A DNA stretch of 64,000 bases from Chitinophagaceae bacterium PMP191F (GTDB lineage Bacteria; Bacteroidota; Bacteroidia; Chitinophagales; Chitinophagaceae), in NCBI GenBank assembly GCA_001302245.1, contig LGYU01000033.1:62001-126000 (forward strand), given 5' to 3'. The notes beneath the pieces are model-generated. The model was not told where the DNA came from and did no database searches. It saw nothing but the letters and a program-made list of their open reading frames with translations. The translations under genes and the position numbers were made by a program. This document shows positions 1-9,648 of the stretch, piece after piece; position 1 is the stretch's first letter, and every line of letters starts with the position of its first letter.

Positions 1-949
1 GCATTTCCCACCATACACCTACAAATTTCATGGGTTGTATCCATGAAGTGTTGCCGGAAGTGGCGGGTTCATTCAGGTTCAGGATGGTTTTAGACGATAG
101 CATGTCTGCTGCTTTATCGCTTACCAGTATAGTTCGCCAGGGCGTATGACAAGGTGCATGCAGGTAAGCTTTGTTCCCTGTGGCATCAGGCACCAACGCT
201 GAAGTCAGTGCATAATTGCTTCTGTTTACATGCAGTTGCATAGCAGGGTAATTGATCAATGCTGCTTCATGTATATTGATATACAGTCCATCATCACTCT
301 TCATCATCAGCGGTGTTTGTACTGCATATTGGTCCGGCGTTACGCGTACCGCAATATCCGTAGCTGCATGCATTACTTTCCAGGCATCTATTTCGTTGAT
401 GCGGGAAGTAGTGTAAGCATATTCGTTGGTGTCATAGTCGCCGGGTATCCAGAAGGTTTTATGATTGCCTGTCAGGTTGAATGCTGACCGTTCTTCAGTA
501 ACAATAAAGTATTTCAGATTAGGCTGCTTCGGAAATTCATAACGAAAGCCAATGCCATCTTCAAACACCCTGAATACAATATCCAGTAATCTGAACGGAG
601 CCTGCTGCTGTTGCAGGTATACGGTGAGCTGTTGGTAGTGTGAGCGGATGCTGCCGGTTTCACCCCATACCGGCTGCCAGGTTTCATCTACCTCCTTTTT
701 ATCGGTACCGCGCACGTTGAATCCTTTGTAAAAGGTGCTGTCATCGGCCAGTGAAAAACCAAGCGGGGAGGGATGAATAACCGGTCTGCCGTTGTAATAC
801 ACAGCGTACGTAGGAATACCATTGGCGTCTGCATAAAATTCCAGTTTCACCTTGCCCAATGTTACAGATTCCCTGCCGGCAGACTGTGCAATACAACAAT
901 GCAGCAATACTGTGCACAGTAATGAAGAAACAACAATTTTCGATAACAT
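1..949 (-). CDS. GH97 glycoside hydrolase (SusB-like), 3' part missing
   Basis: The gene runs off the left edge, so about 316 N-terminal residues are visible and the C-terminus is missing. The start is the ATG at 947-949, followed by a signal peptide (MLSKIVVSSLLCTVLLHCCIA) with a cleavage site near AQS. The visible part shows GH97 N-terminal domain features: a segment with FRVFEDGIGFRYEFP, a PWRTILVSDKAADML stretch, and NLNEPA followed by a WWEM segment just at the edge. GH97 enzymes are periplasmic alpha-glucosidases or alpha-galactosidases that finish oligosaccharides imported by SusCD. The catalytic residues lie beyond the window, so the substrate cannot be told. It is the last visible gene of the susC-susD-GH97 operon, 73 bases after the susD stop. 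Confidence 0.88.
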   Translation of the reverse strand, partial: MLSKIVVSSLLCTVLLHCCIAQSAGRESVTLGKVKLEFYADANGIPTYAVYYNGRPVIHPSPLGFSLADDSTFYKGFNVRGTDKKEVDETWQPVWGETGSIRSHYQQLTVYLQQQQAPFRLLDIVFRVFEDGIGFRYEFPKQPNLKYFIVTEERSAFNLTGNHKTFWIPGDYDTNEYAYTTSRINEIDAWKVMHAATDIAVRVTPDQYAVQTPLMMKSDDGLYINIHEAALINYPAMQLHVNRSNYALTSALVPDATGNKAYLHAPCHTPWRTILVSDKAADMLSSKTILNLNEPATSGNTSWIQPMKFVGVWWEM

Positions 950-1022
950 ATTTTTCCGCTGATTTGGACTTTTGAAAGAAGTAAGCGTCATCATTTGCCC
1001 TGATGACGCTTACAGGAATTGA

Positions 1023-2846
1023 CTAATAACCCGGGTTCTGCTGTTTTGCTATAACAGTGTTGGTATTAAACTCATTGCTGGGTATGGGCCAGCTGTAAGA
1101 TCTTGTTTCACTCCAGTCAATAGTACCACCTGTGGGCAGGGTGGTATTATAGTAGGTGGCTTCTGCTTTGCCAATACGCCATCTGCACACATCAAACCAC
1201 CAGTGACCTTCATTGAACAATTCAGCCCAGCGTTCGTATGCAAGCGGATTGTTGCTGAGATTTACATCTGCTGCATCTGCTTTGGTCTTTGCGGTGAGAC
1301 TGGCGTAGTCTACGGGTGAAGGAGCATTTACAGGATAGCTGTATGCTCTGCGTTTTACTTTGTTGATATATTCCAGCGCAGTAACATTGTCTCCGCTACT
1401 TTTGCAGGCTTCTGCATACAGTAGGAAAATATCAGCCAGGCGCAGGATATAATAGTTGGCGCCATCTGCTGCACTATATGCCCAGATATTGTTATCGTAG
1501 GTTGCAAATTTGCGATTGCTCCAGCCGTGGAAGTATTTCTGTATGTCGGCACCAATGCCTACAAATTTTGCAATGGGACGCCAGTTAACACCATCTGCAC
1601 TGCCGGAATCAACCCAGGGCTGCATGGTACATACATTCAAACGGGGATCAGTGATCTTGTTGTTGCGCATGTCAATTGATTGCTGTTTATATGCAGGATC
1701 AATGACCTGTTTGGGATTTCTGTAAGAAGCAGGCTTGCTGGCGTCAAATGCCGGATTGTTTACCAGTGTGTAGATTGGTAGTGTGAAACCAAAACGCAAC
1801 AGGTTTTTATCGTGTATAAATGTATTGCAATAACCCAGGTTGCCACCGGAACCGGTTTCGGTACCATCATCACCAATAACACAGGGCGACCAGATCAATC
1901 CCTGGCTGGTGGTAAGGTTGGAGTTGGGTGCAGGGCCAAAAATGCCGTAATCACCTTTGGAATCCCTGTCAACGTTGATCTCGAACAATGACTCTTCGTT
2001 GAATTTATTTTCTGGTTTTGCATTGAAGGCATCTTTGTATTTGCTGAATGGCATCAGTGATTTACCACTGTTATTGATCACATCCAGCAGTGTGGTTTTG
2101 GCATTCTGCCAATCCTGTGTAAATACATAGACTTTTCCCAGCAGGGCTTTGGCAGCCCATTCGTTTGCACGGCCTCTATTACTACCGGTCCATTGAACAC
2201 CTTTCAGCAGGTCTGCTGATTTTTTAAGATCACCGATGATGAAATTCCATACATCACGGGTAGTACTGCGTCCTTTCTGTGTACTGTCTAACACGGTTGG
2301 AATACTGCTGATAATAGGTACACCCATCTTATCGGCACCACCGGCAGTAGTAATGTATGCTTCACCATAAAAACATTCCAGGTAAAAATAGTAGAGTGCA
2401 CGAAGAAAGTAGGCTTCACCACGCATATTGTTGACCATCTGTACTTCACTGGGCACTGCATAGTTCTTTTCAAAAAAATCGGCCCTGTCAAGAAATACGT
2501 TGACATCTTTTACGCCTGCATACAATGATTTCCACAGATCATTGGCATAGCTGTTGGTAGTGCTCAGGTGGTTCAATGCGAGTTCGGTCCATGCCTGTTC
2601 TCCGCCATAAGCCAGGTCGGCCGTATGTTCGCTGCAGGCAAAGTCTTTGCACAATAACTGGAAACCATCCATACCTTCTGAACGAAAGTTGGCATAGCCG
2701 GCAGCCAGTACACCCAGTAATGCATTCAGGTTAGTAGGATAACTTCCGCTATTGTACACATCTTTACGGGCCACTCCGGAAGGGTCTTTTGTACAACCGG
2801 CAACGCTGGTCAGGCCGAAGAGTGCAATGAATATTTTTTTATACAT
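1023..2846 (-). CDS. RagB/SusD family outer-membrane glycan-binding lipoprotein
   Basis: A SusD-like surface lipoprotein of about 607 residues that would bind oligosaccharides and hand them to the SusC partner upstream. I take the start at 2846 rather than the longer ATG at 2888, because it gives a clean lipoprotein signal (MYKKIFIALFGLTSVAGC, lipobox SVAG-C). The N-terminal TPR-like part includes RGEAYFLRALYYFYLECFYG, and the C-terminus has the family-typical YERWAELFNEGHWWFDVCRW segment. It lies 73 bases after the susC stop and before the GH97 gene, so the three genes form one operon. The glycan is unknown; GH97 in the operon suggests an alpha-glucan or alpha-galactoside. Confidence 0.93.
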   Translation of the reverse strand: MYKKIFIALFGLTSVAGCTKDPSGVARKDVYNSGSYPTNLNALLGVLAAGYANFRSEGMDGFQLLCKDFACSEHTADLAYGGEQAWTELALNHLSTTNSYANDLWKSLYAGVKDVNVFLDRADFFEKNYAVPSEVQMVNNMRGEAYFLRALYYFYLECFYGEAYITTAGGADKMGVPIISSIPTVLDSTQKGRSTTRDVWNFIIGDLKKSADLLKGVQWTGSNRGRANEWAAKALLGKVYVFTQDWQNAKTTLLDVINNSGKSLMPFSKYKDAFNAKPENKFNEESLFEINVDRDSKGDYGIFGPAPNSNLTTSQGLIWSPCVIGDDGTETGSGGNLGYCNTFIHDKNLLRFGFTLPIYTLVNNPAFDASKPASYRNPKQVIDPAYKQQSIDMRNNKITDPRLNVCTMQPWVDSGSADGVNWRPIAKFVGIGADIQKYFHGWSNRKFATYDNNIWAYSAADGANYYILRLADIFLLYAEACKSSGDNVTALEYINKVKRRAYSYPVNAPSPVDYASLTAKTKADAADVNLSNNPLAYERWAELFNEGHWWFDVCRWRIGKAEATYYNTTLPTGGTIDWSETRSYSWPIPSNEFNTNTVIAKQQNPGY

Positions 2847-2919
2847 ACAATCGTTTTTTATGCTGATTCCGGGATTTATACATTTCAAAATCCCTGTATC
2901 GCAAAATCAATAAATGTGG

Positions 2920-5900
2920 TTAGAGTGTGATATCAATTCCCAATGAATAGATCCTGGAGTGTGGATATTGCCAGGGCGCATCAATGCCCCGGTTGGTAAT
3001 GCCTCCACCCAGTTCCGGATCAATGCCGCTGTATTTGGTAATGGTGACCAGGTTATTTGCCATCAGGTAGATACGTGCATTTTTGATATGTGCTTTATCT
3101 AACAGTTTGTTGGAGAAGTTATATCCAAGCTGCACGTTTTTCAGTTTGAGGTAACTACCGTTCTCTACAAAATAGCTGCTTGCCCAGGAATAGTTGTGGT
3201 TGGGGTCTGGTGAAAAGGACGTGCCACCACCAGGCAGATTGTTCAACACTCCTATACGTGGTTGTGATGTAAGCTGGTTATTACCCAGGTAGGATGCTCC
3301 AAACACTTTGCTGGTAGTATTACCATCGCTAAAGGGGAACATGGCATAAGGTGCCACACCATTGAACAGGTCAACACCTGCTGCACCATTGATCAGTAAT
3401 GCAAGATCAAATCCTTTCCAGTTCAGGTTGATGGTAGTACCATAGGTGAATTTGGGATTAGGATTGCCAATGATCGTTTTGTCTTTGTCATCAATTACTC
3501 CATCAGGGTTCACATCCTCAAAGATCAGGTCGCCCACATGTGCCTTATTACCGCTCTGTTGCGGATGTTTGGCAATTTCATCTTCACTTTTATAGATGCC
3601 GGATACTTTGTATCCATAGAACATACCAAATGGTTGTCCGGCTTTGGTAATAGCCAATGGTTGATTGGTCATAATACCAAATGTGGGGTTACCATAGTTA
3701 TTGTCACCAGCCAGGATAGGATTGGTATTTACATTATCCAGGTTCAGCACTTTGTTTTTGTTGAAAGAACCGGTAAAGGTCACTGCATAATTCAGTTTAT
3801 TCAGTTTGTTGCGGTAACCGATCATGATATCCAAACCTCTGTTCTGTACAGAACCGATATTGGTATAGAAGTTAGAAGGGATACCAACGCTGGGTGGTAT
3901 CGGCAGTGCATACAGCATGTCTTTGGTTTTCTTATTATACCATTCTACCGTGAAAAACAGTTTACCATTGAACAGCTCTGCGTCAACACCGATATTGGTT
4001 TCATACACGCTTTCCCATTTGATATTGGGGTTAGGTATAAATGTTTGTGAATAACCAATGGCCGGAGGTGCGCCGGGTGCAAAGTTCTGCGCATTGATAT
4101 AATCGTAGGTTGAAAGGAACAGGTAGGATGGAATATTGCTATTACCCAATACACCATAACTGCCACGCAGTTTCAACAGGTTTACGCTGGGAGCGATATT
4201 GCGGAAGAATGGCTCATCACTGATACGCCAGCCGGCAGAAGCCGAAGGAAATAAACCGTATTGATTACCCGGACCAAACACGGTGAAATTTCCATCGCGC
4301 CTTAATGAAGCGGAAATAAAATATTTACCGTCATAATTATAGTTTAATCGTCCGAATGTTGATTTTACAAGACCGTTAGGGTCATAACCACCGGGATTGA
4401 TCGTACTGGCTGATGAAGAAGTAGGAATGAATGCATACGACTGTCCGCCTACCGCAGTCATTTTTGCATTGATGGCATTGTATGTGGAACGGAATTGTTC
4501 GTAACCTACCAACGCATTCACTGCATGTTTTTCAAATGTATGATCAAAGGTCAGCACATAGTTGTACAACAGCGTGCGGGTATTGGAATTGAATTTGGTA
4601 AGACTGTTGATGGGAGCAGACACAGCACCGGTATTGTAAACATCCTGGAAATAATTCTGATCTTCTGTGTAATATGTATATCCGAAAGTGGTTCTGAACG
4701 ACAGGTAGAAGGGAAGTTTTATTTCTCCGAAAACATTGCCCTGGAAGTTTGACTTCTTATTTTCTACATGTGCTGTCTTGATCTGTGCTACGAGGTTGGG
4801 GCCGGCAAAACCGGGCGGATTTTTGCCCCATGGACTACTGGGGTCTGTATTGTCATATACCGGCATGATAGGTACTGAGCGGAATGGCGGATTGATAGGA
4901 GTGATCATTACCGGGTTGGTATTGCGTTGCCATACATATAGCTGTTCTCCGAATTTGATAGCATCACCCAGTTTGTATTCGGTATTTACGCGCATACCAG
5001 CCAGTGAAGATTTATTGTCGAGGTATACACCTTTCTGATTGTTGTACACACCTGATACCAGGTAGTTTACATTGGGAGAAGCCCCGGAAACAGACAGATT
5101 GTAATTCTGTTCAGTACCATTGCGGAAAATCTCATCTGTCCAGTTGGTATTGGGCAGTGTATCTGTATTTACATTGTTGAGATAGGTAGGATTGGTGTAA
5201 CGTTTCAGTTTAATGAAATCATCCCGGTCGAGTAATTTCAGGATACGGGGTTGGGTTACACCGTAACGTGCACTGAAGTTCACTACAGGTTTACCCACTT
5301 GTCCCTTTTTGGTGGTAATGATAATAACGCCGCCTGCTGCTGCCGAACCGTAGATAGCGGCGGCGCTGGCATCTTTCAGGATGTCAACAGACGCAATGTC
5401 CTGCATGTTCAGGTTGTCGCCAGACTGACGTATACCATCTACAATATAAAGTGGGGTACCGTTATTGAGCGAAGAAATACCACGGATGATAATACTGGCA
5501 GTGGCATCAGGTGCGCCGGAACTTTTGATCACTTCCACGCCGGCCATGCGTCCCTGCAGGGCTTCCTGCACATTGGTGACAGGCATGCTTTTGATATCAT
5601 CACCTTTTACTGAAGAAACGGCACCCGTAAGGTCTTTCTTTTTCTGTGTACCGTAACCCACTACCACAATGGCATCGAGGCTGCTTTTGGATAATTGCAG
5701 TTGTACAATAACGGTACTTACATCTTTCACAGATACCTGTTGCGGTTCGTACCCTACAAATTGTACGGTGATGGTGGTGGCTGTAGCGGGAACTGACAAG
5801 GTAAAGTTGCCGGCAGCATCGGTTGCTGTACCGGCAGCAGTGCCAGGTAGGGTAACAGAAGCGCCTGACAAGGGTACTTTTTTGTCGTCGGTTACGGTTC

Positions 5901-5994
5901 CTTTAATGGTTCTGCTTTGTGCGGAGGCTGCCTGCATGCAGAAAAAAAGCAGCAGGCTGAAAGACAGCTTTGCAAGCAATCTTGTTGTTGTCAT
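2920..5994 (-). CDS. SusC/RagA family TonB-linked outer-membrane transporter
   Basis: A TonB-dependent oligosaccharide importer of about 1024 residues. The start at 5994 gives a standard signal peptide (MTTTRLLAKLSFSLLLFFC, ending ASAQ); the longer ATG at 6078 adds 28 residues with no signal character. Next comes a carboxypeptidase-regulatory-like domain (GTVTDDKKVPLSGASVTLPG), a TonB-box/plug region with VVVGYGTQKKKDLTGAVSSV and the SusC-specific IIRGISSLNNGTPLYIVDG, then a long beta-barrel ending in an aromatic-flanked LGIDITL. It is the first gene of the minus-strand PUL. Regulation could come from the DUF6377 membrane regulator at 7640-9262, although that gene is not directly adjacent. 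Confidence 0.95.
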   Translation of the reverse strand: MTTTRLLAKLSFSLLLFFCMQAASAQSRTIKGTVTDDKKVPLSGASVTLPGTAAGTATDAAGNFTLSVPATATTITVQFVGYEPQQVSVKDVSTVIVQLQLSKSSLDAIVVVGYGTQKKKDLTGAVSSVKGDDIKSMPVTNVQEALQGRMAGVEVIKSSGAPDATASIIIRGISSLNNGTPLYIVDGIRQSGDNLNMQDIASVDILKDASAAAIYGSAAAGGVIIITTKKGQVGKPVVNFSARYGVTQPRILKLLDRDDFIKLKRYTNPTYLNNVNTDTLPNTNWTDEIFRNGTEQNYNLSVSGASPNVNYLVSGVYNNQKGVYLDNKSSLAGMRVNTEYKLGDAIKFGEQLYVWQRNTNPVMITPINPPFRSVPIMPVYDNTDPSSPWGKNPPGFAGPNLVAQIKTAHVENKKSNFQGNVFGEIKLPFYLSFRTTFGYTYYTEDQNYFQDVYNTGAVSAPINSLTKFNSNTRTLLYNYVLTFDHTFEKHAVNALVGYEQFRSTYNAINAKMTAVGGQSYAFIPTSSSASTINPGGYDPNGLVKSTFGRLNYNYDGKYFISASLRRDGNFTVFGPGNQYGLFPSASAGWRISDEPFFRNIAPSVNLLKLRGSYGVLGNSNIPSYLFLSTYDYINAQNFAPGAPPAIGYSQTFIPNPNIKWESVYETNIGVDAELFNGKLFFTVEWYNKKTKDMLYALPIPPSVGIPSNFYTNIGSVQNRGLDIMIGYRNKLNKLNYAVTFTGSFNKNKVLNLDNVNTNPILAGDNNYGNPTFGIMTNQPLAITKAGQPFGMFYGYKVSGIYKSEDEIAKHPQQSGNKAHVGDLIFEDVNPDGVIDDKDKTIIGNPNPKFTYGTTINLNWKGFDLALLINGAAGVDLFNGVAPYAMFPFSDGNTTSKVFGASYLGNNQLTSQPRIGVLNNLPGGGTSFSPDPNHNYSWASSYFVENGSYLKLKNVQLGYNFSNKLLDKAHIKNARIYLMANNLVTITKYSGIDPELGGGITNRGIDAPWQYPHSRIYSLGIDITL

Positions 5995-6464
5995 AAACAG
6001 ATGTTTACTGGTCAATAATGGTGTGTGAAATGGTAATTGCAGCGATTGTGACGGTGTACAAGGATGGTATTGTTTCATATTTCAGGCAATCAGCAGTTAA
6101 TCGTTTAATAATACCGGATAGGGATCACCGGTGTTTTGGCAACTTTCTGATATCAAAGAAAAAAAGCGGGGAAGGCCAACACAAATTATATTCGGGTATT
6201 ATAAGAAATATAATGCTTTGAGACTAGTAATTGAATTTTAACTGAAAGATTATCAGGTAGTTGATTTTGTATTAGTATTTTTTATATATAATGATAGAAT
6301 GGCTGTTTTTGGATAAAAAATTTATCCGGAAAGGGTACTAGGGATAGAAATGATCGATACTGAAAGATGATTGACGGTATCATAAAGTCTGCAACAGAGA
6401 TTCGAGTTTCACCATTGACCGGATTTCTGTTTACATAAAAAAGGTGCGTACTTTTATCAAAAAG
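5995..6464. other. Intergenic region upstream of the first PUL
   Basis: A 470-base spacer between the start of susC (minus) and the DUF1801-like gene (plus), so it must hold two divergent promoters. It is AT-rich, mainly at 6180-6300. A perfect dyad GGATAAA-AAA-TTTATCC lies at 6311-6327 and could be an operator or a weak hairpin. I found no good match to the Bacteroidota -7 box TAnnTTTG on the susC strand. Open frames here are overlaps with neighbouring genes and show no protein-like composition. Confidence 0.4.
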
Positions 6465-6893
6465 ATGGCCAAAGCTGCTAAAAGTGCTCCGGCAAAATAT
6501 GCGGATAAATCTGCCGGTCAACCGGAATTGCTACTATTGTTCAACAGTATCCGCAAGCTGGTGATGAAGTATGCCAAAGGCAATTATGTAGCCAAAGCCG
6601 ATAATCCCGGTCATTATGAGTTATATTATAATAAGGAAGTGGAACAGGCGGGCAGAACCTATCCTGAAATATGTTTTGCCAGTGTGCTGATCCAGAAAGG
6701 GTATGTTGGTTTTTATTTTTTCCCTGTTTATGTAGATGTAGCGCTGACAAAGGAACTGGATACTGAGTTATTGAATACACTGAAAGGGAAAACCTGTTTT
6801 CACATCAGGGCAAAAGATTCCGGGTTGTTGAATGCTATCCGGGATGCATTGAAAACAGGGTACCATTATTACCAATCAAAAGGATGGAAATAA
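6465..6893 (+). CDS. DUF1801-like (YdhG-type) small protein
   Basis: A protein of about 142 residues without signal peptide or membrane segment. The core (PELLLLFNSIRKLVMKY, then YELYYNKEVE, then VLIQKGYVGFYFFPVYVDV, then a C-terminal LNAIRDALKTGYHYYQSKGW) looks like the DUF1801/YdhG fold, a small domain of unknown cytosolic role in many bacteria. I chose the ATG at 6465; a GTG at 6444 would add seven residues. The first residues (MAKAAKSAPAKYADKSAGQP) form a basic Lys/Ala/Ser-rich tail like those seen near 60300-60680. The stop overlaps the next gene by 10 bases, so the two are probably co-translated. Confidence 0.6.
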   Translation: MAKAAKSAPAKYADKSAGQPELLLLFNSIRKLVMKYAKGNYVAKADNPGHYELYYNKEVEQAGRTYPEICFASVLIQKGYVGFYFFPVYVDVALTKELDTELLNTLKGKTCFHIRAKDSGLLNAIRDALKTGYHYYQSKGWK

Positions 6894-7630
6894 ATACTGC
6901 TTCGTTTTTATCAGATCCCATACAATTATTTTTAGTGGCGGTATTGCTTACGGGTGGCACAATAGCCAGTATACTGGCGCGTAAACTTACCAGGGCTGCT
7001 GCGATAACGGGTTGGTTGCTGGGTCTTACTATTTGTGCCGGTGCCGGGTATAAAGGACTGGCTATGCTGGTTACATTTTTTGTGCTCGGTACAGTTGCTA
7101 CTGCCTGGAAAAAAGAACAGAAACGTGGCCTGGTACCAGGTGAAGAAGAAAGCGGTCAACGAAAAACCGGACAGGTTATAGCGAATGCCGGAGTACCTGC
7201 ATTGCTGGCATTATTGGCAATAGCAGATACAATACATGCCGGAATTTACCTGCTGATGATGGCGGGTAGCTTTGCCGCTGCCATGGCCGATACTTTGTCG
7301 TCAGAACTGGGTATGGTATATGGACAACGTTTTTATAATGTGATCAGTTGGAAAAAAGAACAAAAAGGGCTGGATGGAGTGGTGAGTATAGAAGGTACAT
7401 TGATCGGAATAGCCGGTGCTGCTGTCATAGCAATATTGTATGTACTGCCAACTGTTGCAAACCGGTATGGATGGATGATTATTGCCGCTGGTGCGTTGGG
7501 CAACCTGGCTGATTCTGTATTGGGTGCATTGTGGGAGCGGAAAAAATATATTGGTAATGATACCGTAAACTTTCTCAATACACTTGTTGCTGCGCTGGCT
7601 ACCTGGTTATTGTGGTATTTATGCTCTTAA
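6884..7630 (+). CDS. DUF92 (TMEM19/VTE6-like) integral membrane protein
   Basis: A 248-residue membrane protein with about six hydrophobic segments. Family features include the N-terminal SILARKLTRAAAITGWLLG, the loop VANAGVPALLALLA-like segment (here VIANAGVPALLALLA), the ADTLSSELGMVYG motif, and the C-terminal DSVLGALWERK followed by NDTVNFLNTLVAAL. DUF92 includes the plant phytyl-phosphate kinase VTE6 and other enzymes thought to act on polyprenyl or alcohol phosphates with a nucleotide; the bacterial role is not settled. It overlaps the preceding DUF1801-like gene by 10 bases and ends 9 bases before a convergent gene. Confidence 0.8.
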   Translation: MEINTASFLSDPIQLFLVAVLLTGGTIASILARKLTRAAAITGWLLGLTICAGAGYKGLAMLVTFFVLGTVATAWKKEQKRGLVPGEEESGQRKTGQVIANAGVPALLALLAIADTIHAGIYLLMMAGSFAAAMADTLSSELGMVYGQRFYNVISWKKEQKGLDGVVSIEGTLIGIAGAAVIAILYVLPTVANRYGWMIIAAGALGNLADSVLGALWERKKYIGNDTVNFLNTLVAALATWLLWYLCS

Positions 7631-7639
7631 ACTGGTATA

Positions 7640-9262
7640 TCACACGGTTTTAATATTCATGATCCTTTGTTCAAACTCTTCATTGGGCACCAGTGATTTG
7701 TTTTTGATCTTTGTTTTGTAGGTGTTGATGGTATTCACAGAGTATTGCAGAATGTGGGCAATCTTCTCGCTGTCATGAATACCCATGCGGATAAGGGCAA
7801 AAATACGCAGATCGGTATTCAGTAATTCGTCGTCCTTTAAAGCGGTCTGGTCTTCTTCCCGGAATAAGGCATTGAAAGCGGTAACAAAATGCGGAAAAAG
7901 TTTCAGGAATGCTTTGTCGAAATTGCGTAACAGCTCATCTTTTTCTTTACGAAGGTCAATATTGTTTACAATAAAACGGATCTCTTCCAATTTACGGTCA
8001 CTGATTTTTTGTTCCAGCAATTTTTTGAAACGCTCTATCTTATTAAAAAACTCTGCATTGGCATTGAAAAAGTAACCGATATATTCTTCCTTGATCTTAT
8101 TGGCGTCTGATAGCTTTTCATTTACCTCTGCCAACTGGTGATTAATAGCCTGTTCTTTGTGGTGTGCATCCGAAATGACTTTTTGGGCCAGTTTTAATTT
8201 TTTAACCTGTCTGAAGATCACAATGGCCAGCACAATGACCAGTATGAACAGCAGGGTAACGATGGTAGCATAAGTAATAAGAACTTTTTTCTGGTTCTCA
8301 ACCATGTTCAGCTTTTCGCTTTCAATCAGCGGTAGAATGGATCCGACCTGCACTTTTCGTTGACGTGCGCCATAAAAAACGGCATCTGCAATGGCCTGGT
8401 TGATACAGAGGGATGCATTTTTTACATCCTTTTTTTTGTACAACAGGCCAGCCAGGTTGAATATGGCGGATGTTTCTTTGGTAGAGGACTTGATATCGGC
8501 AATGGCTGCACGTAACAACAGGTTAATGGCGGAATCTGTATTGCCGTTCTGGATATAAAAATCACTGAGGGTAGAGGCTACCAATGCCAGTTGATGATCG
8601 GTAAGCTGTTGCCCGTTCAACAATTGACGGAAGGTTTGCAATGCTGTACTACGGTTGCCGGATTTAATGTTCTTCAGCCCGATATAGTAGCGGTGATCGA
8701 AACCGTTTTCTGGAAAATAATGGAGCGCAGAATCAAAATACATACTGCCTTTGGTAACGTATACCGGTGTGTGGTACGGATCATTGTCAAAATCGCCCAG
8801 GTCAAAATAGAACCTTCCCATCAGCGAGTAATATTCAGCACGCACACTCTCCGGCATATTTTTCATATTAATCTGCGAAAGTGTGTCCAGCGTTTCCTTG
8901 AACATACCTGCCGATAGCAGGGTAAAGCCGATCCGGATCTTGGCATATGTGATGCGCAGGCTGTCATTCAGTTGACGGGCTGTTTGCTGCAGCAGGCGTG
9001 CATAGCTGTATGCTGAATCATAATTGAAGATCTTGTATTCTTCGTACAGGCGGGAATAGCTATCAAACTGATGATATAACGAATTATTCTGTGTTTGCAG
9101 AGACTGTTTTACCTGGCGGATCTTTTGTTGTTTTTGTGCATCGTAGGTGGGGGCCTGCCGAATGGTCACATCAAGTTCGCGCATCAGCTCTTCATTGGTT
9201 ACCTGGCTGTGCAGCCGGTAACAGGTGATCAGCAGCAGTAAAAAAGCAATCGTGTATTTCAT
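7640..9262 (-). CDS. DUF6377 TPR membrane regulator with C-terminal HTH
   Basis: About 540 residues. The ATG at 9262 gives a signal peptide (MKYTIAFLLLLITCYRLHSQ); the ATG at 9346 would place 28 odd residues in front. A periplasmic, helical TPR-rich part follows, then one membrane span at about residues 327-352, a cytosolic coiled coil rich in Lys and Glu, and a C-terminal LuxR-like helix-turn-helix (LNTDLRIFALIRMGIHDSEK, then VNTINTYKTKIKNKS). This is the layout of the Bacteroidota DUF6377 family, whose members often lie beside susCD genes and are thought to sense a ligand in the periplasm and act on transcription. It probably regulates the PUL at 1-5994, but that is inference. Confidence 0.8.
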   Translation of the reverse strand: MKYTIAFLLLLITCYRLHSQVTNEELMRELDVTIRQAPTYDAQKQQKIRQVKQSLQTQNNSLYHQFDSYSRLYEEYKIFNYDSAYSYARLLQQTARQLNDSLRITYAKIRIGFTLLSAGMFKETLDTLSQINMKNMPESVRAEYYSLMGRFYFDLGDFDNDPYHTPVYVTKGSMYFDSALHYFPENGFDHRYYIGLKNIKSGNRSTALQTFRQLLNGQQLTDHQLALVASTLSDFYIQNGNTDSAINLLLRAAIADIKSSTKETSAIFNLAGLLYKKKDVKNASLCINQAIADAVFYGARQRKVQVGSILPLIESEKLNMVENQKKVLITYATIVTLLFILVIVLAIVIFRQVKKLKLAQKVISDAHHKEQAINHQLAEVNEKLSDANKIKEEYIGYFFNANAEFFNKIERFKKLLEQKISDRKLEEIRFIVNNIDLRKEKDELLRNFDKAFLKLFPHFVTAFNALFREEDQTALKDDELLNTDLRIFALIRMGIHDSEKIAHILQYSVNTINTYKTKIKNKSLVPNEEFEQRIMNIKTV

Positions 9263-9648
9263 AATGTTTCGGCGAGCAACGGAATCCTTTAACCGGGATA
9301 TTAAATAATCCGGTAGCAATTTATCGGAATAATTTTGATTTAACACAAACGGTTAACCAAATGGCAGTTTAATCTTTCCGATAGCCTGTATATGCACTAT
9401 GAAAACACTTACTGCCTGATGTTCTGAAAAAAAGTGGACATATTCCAAAAAGAGCTAGTTGTATGGATTGCGTAAATATAAAGCCGGGACAACTGAAAGG
9501 AATTATGAACTGTAAAATGTCCGCGAAGCATTCTGTAGCGTGCAAAAAATCCTTTGGCAACCTGCCTGTATTACACCATCTTCGTACTATTACCACCCCA
9601 TTTTGAATGATTCTGTACGGGTTCAAATTTTTAAGCAAAACAAAGTAT
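9263..9648. other. Divergent intergenic region
   Basis: This 386-base spacer separates the DUF6377 regulator (minus) from the NTF2-like gene (plus), so it should carry both promoters. An open frame on the minus strand (9369-9836) mostly mirrors the plus-strand gene and has a Cys- and Phe-rich composition unlike a real protein. I see no repeat or clear promoter box. Confidence 0.4.

Noticed and set aside
3538-4050. 170-residue plus-strand ORF inside susC
   Set aside because: It mirrors the susC gene on the opposite strand, is rich in Ile/Phe/Gln/Cys, and has no domain pattern.
5995-6300. TAnnTTTG promoter box for the first susC
   Set aside because: The nearest AT-rich stretches miss the consensus by at least two positions; not reported as a promoter.
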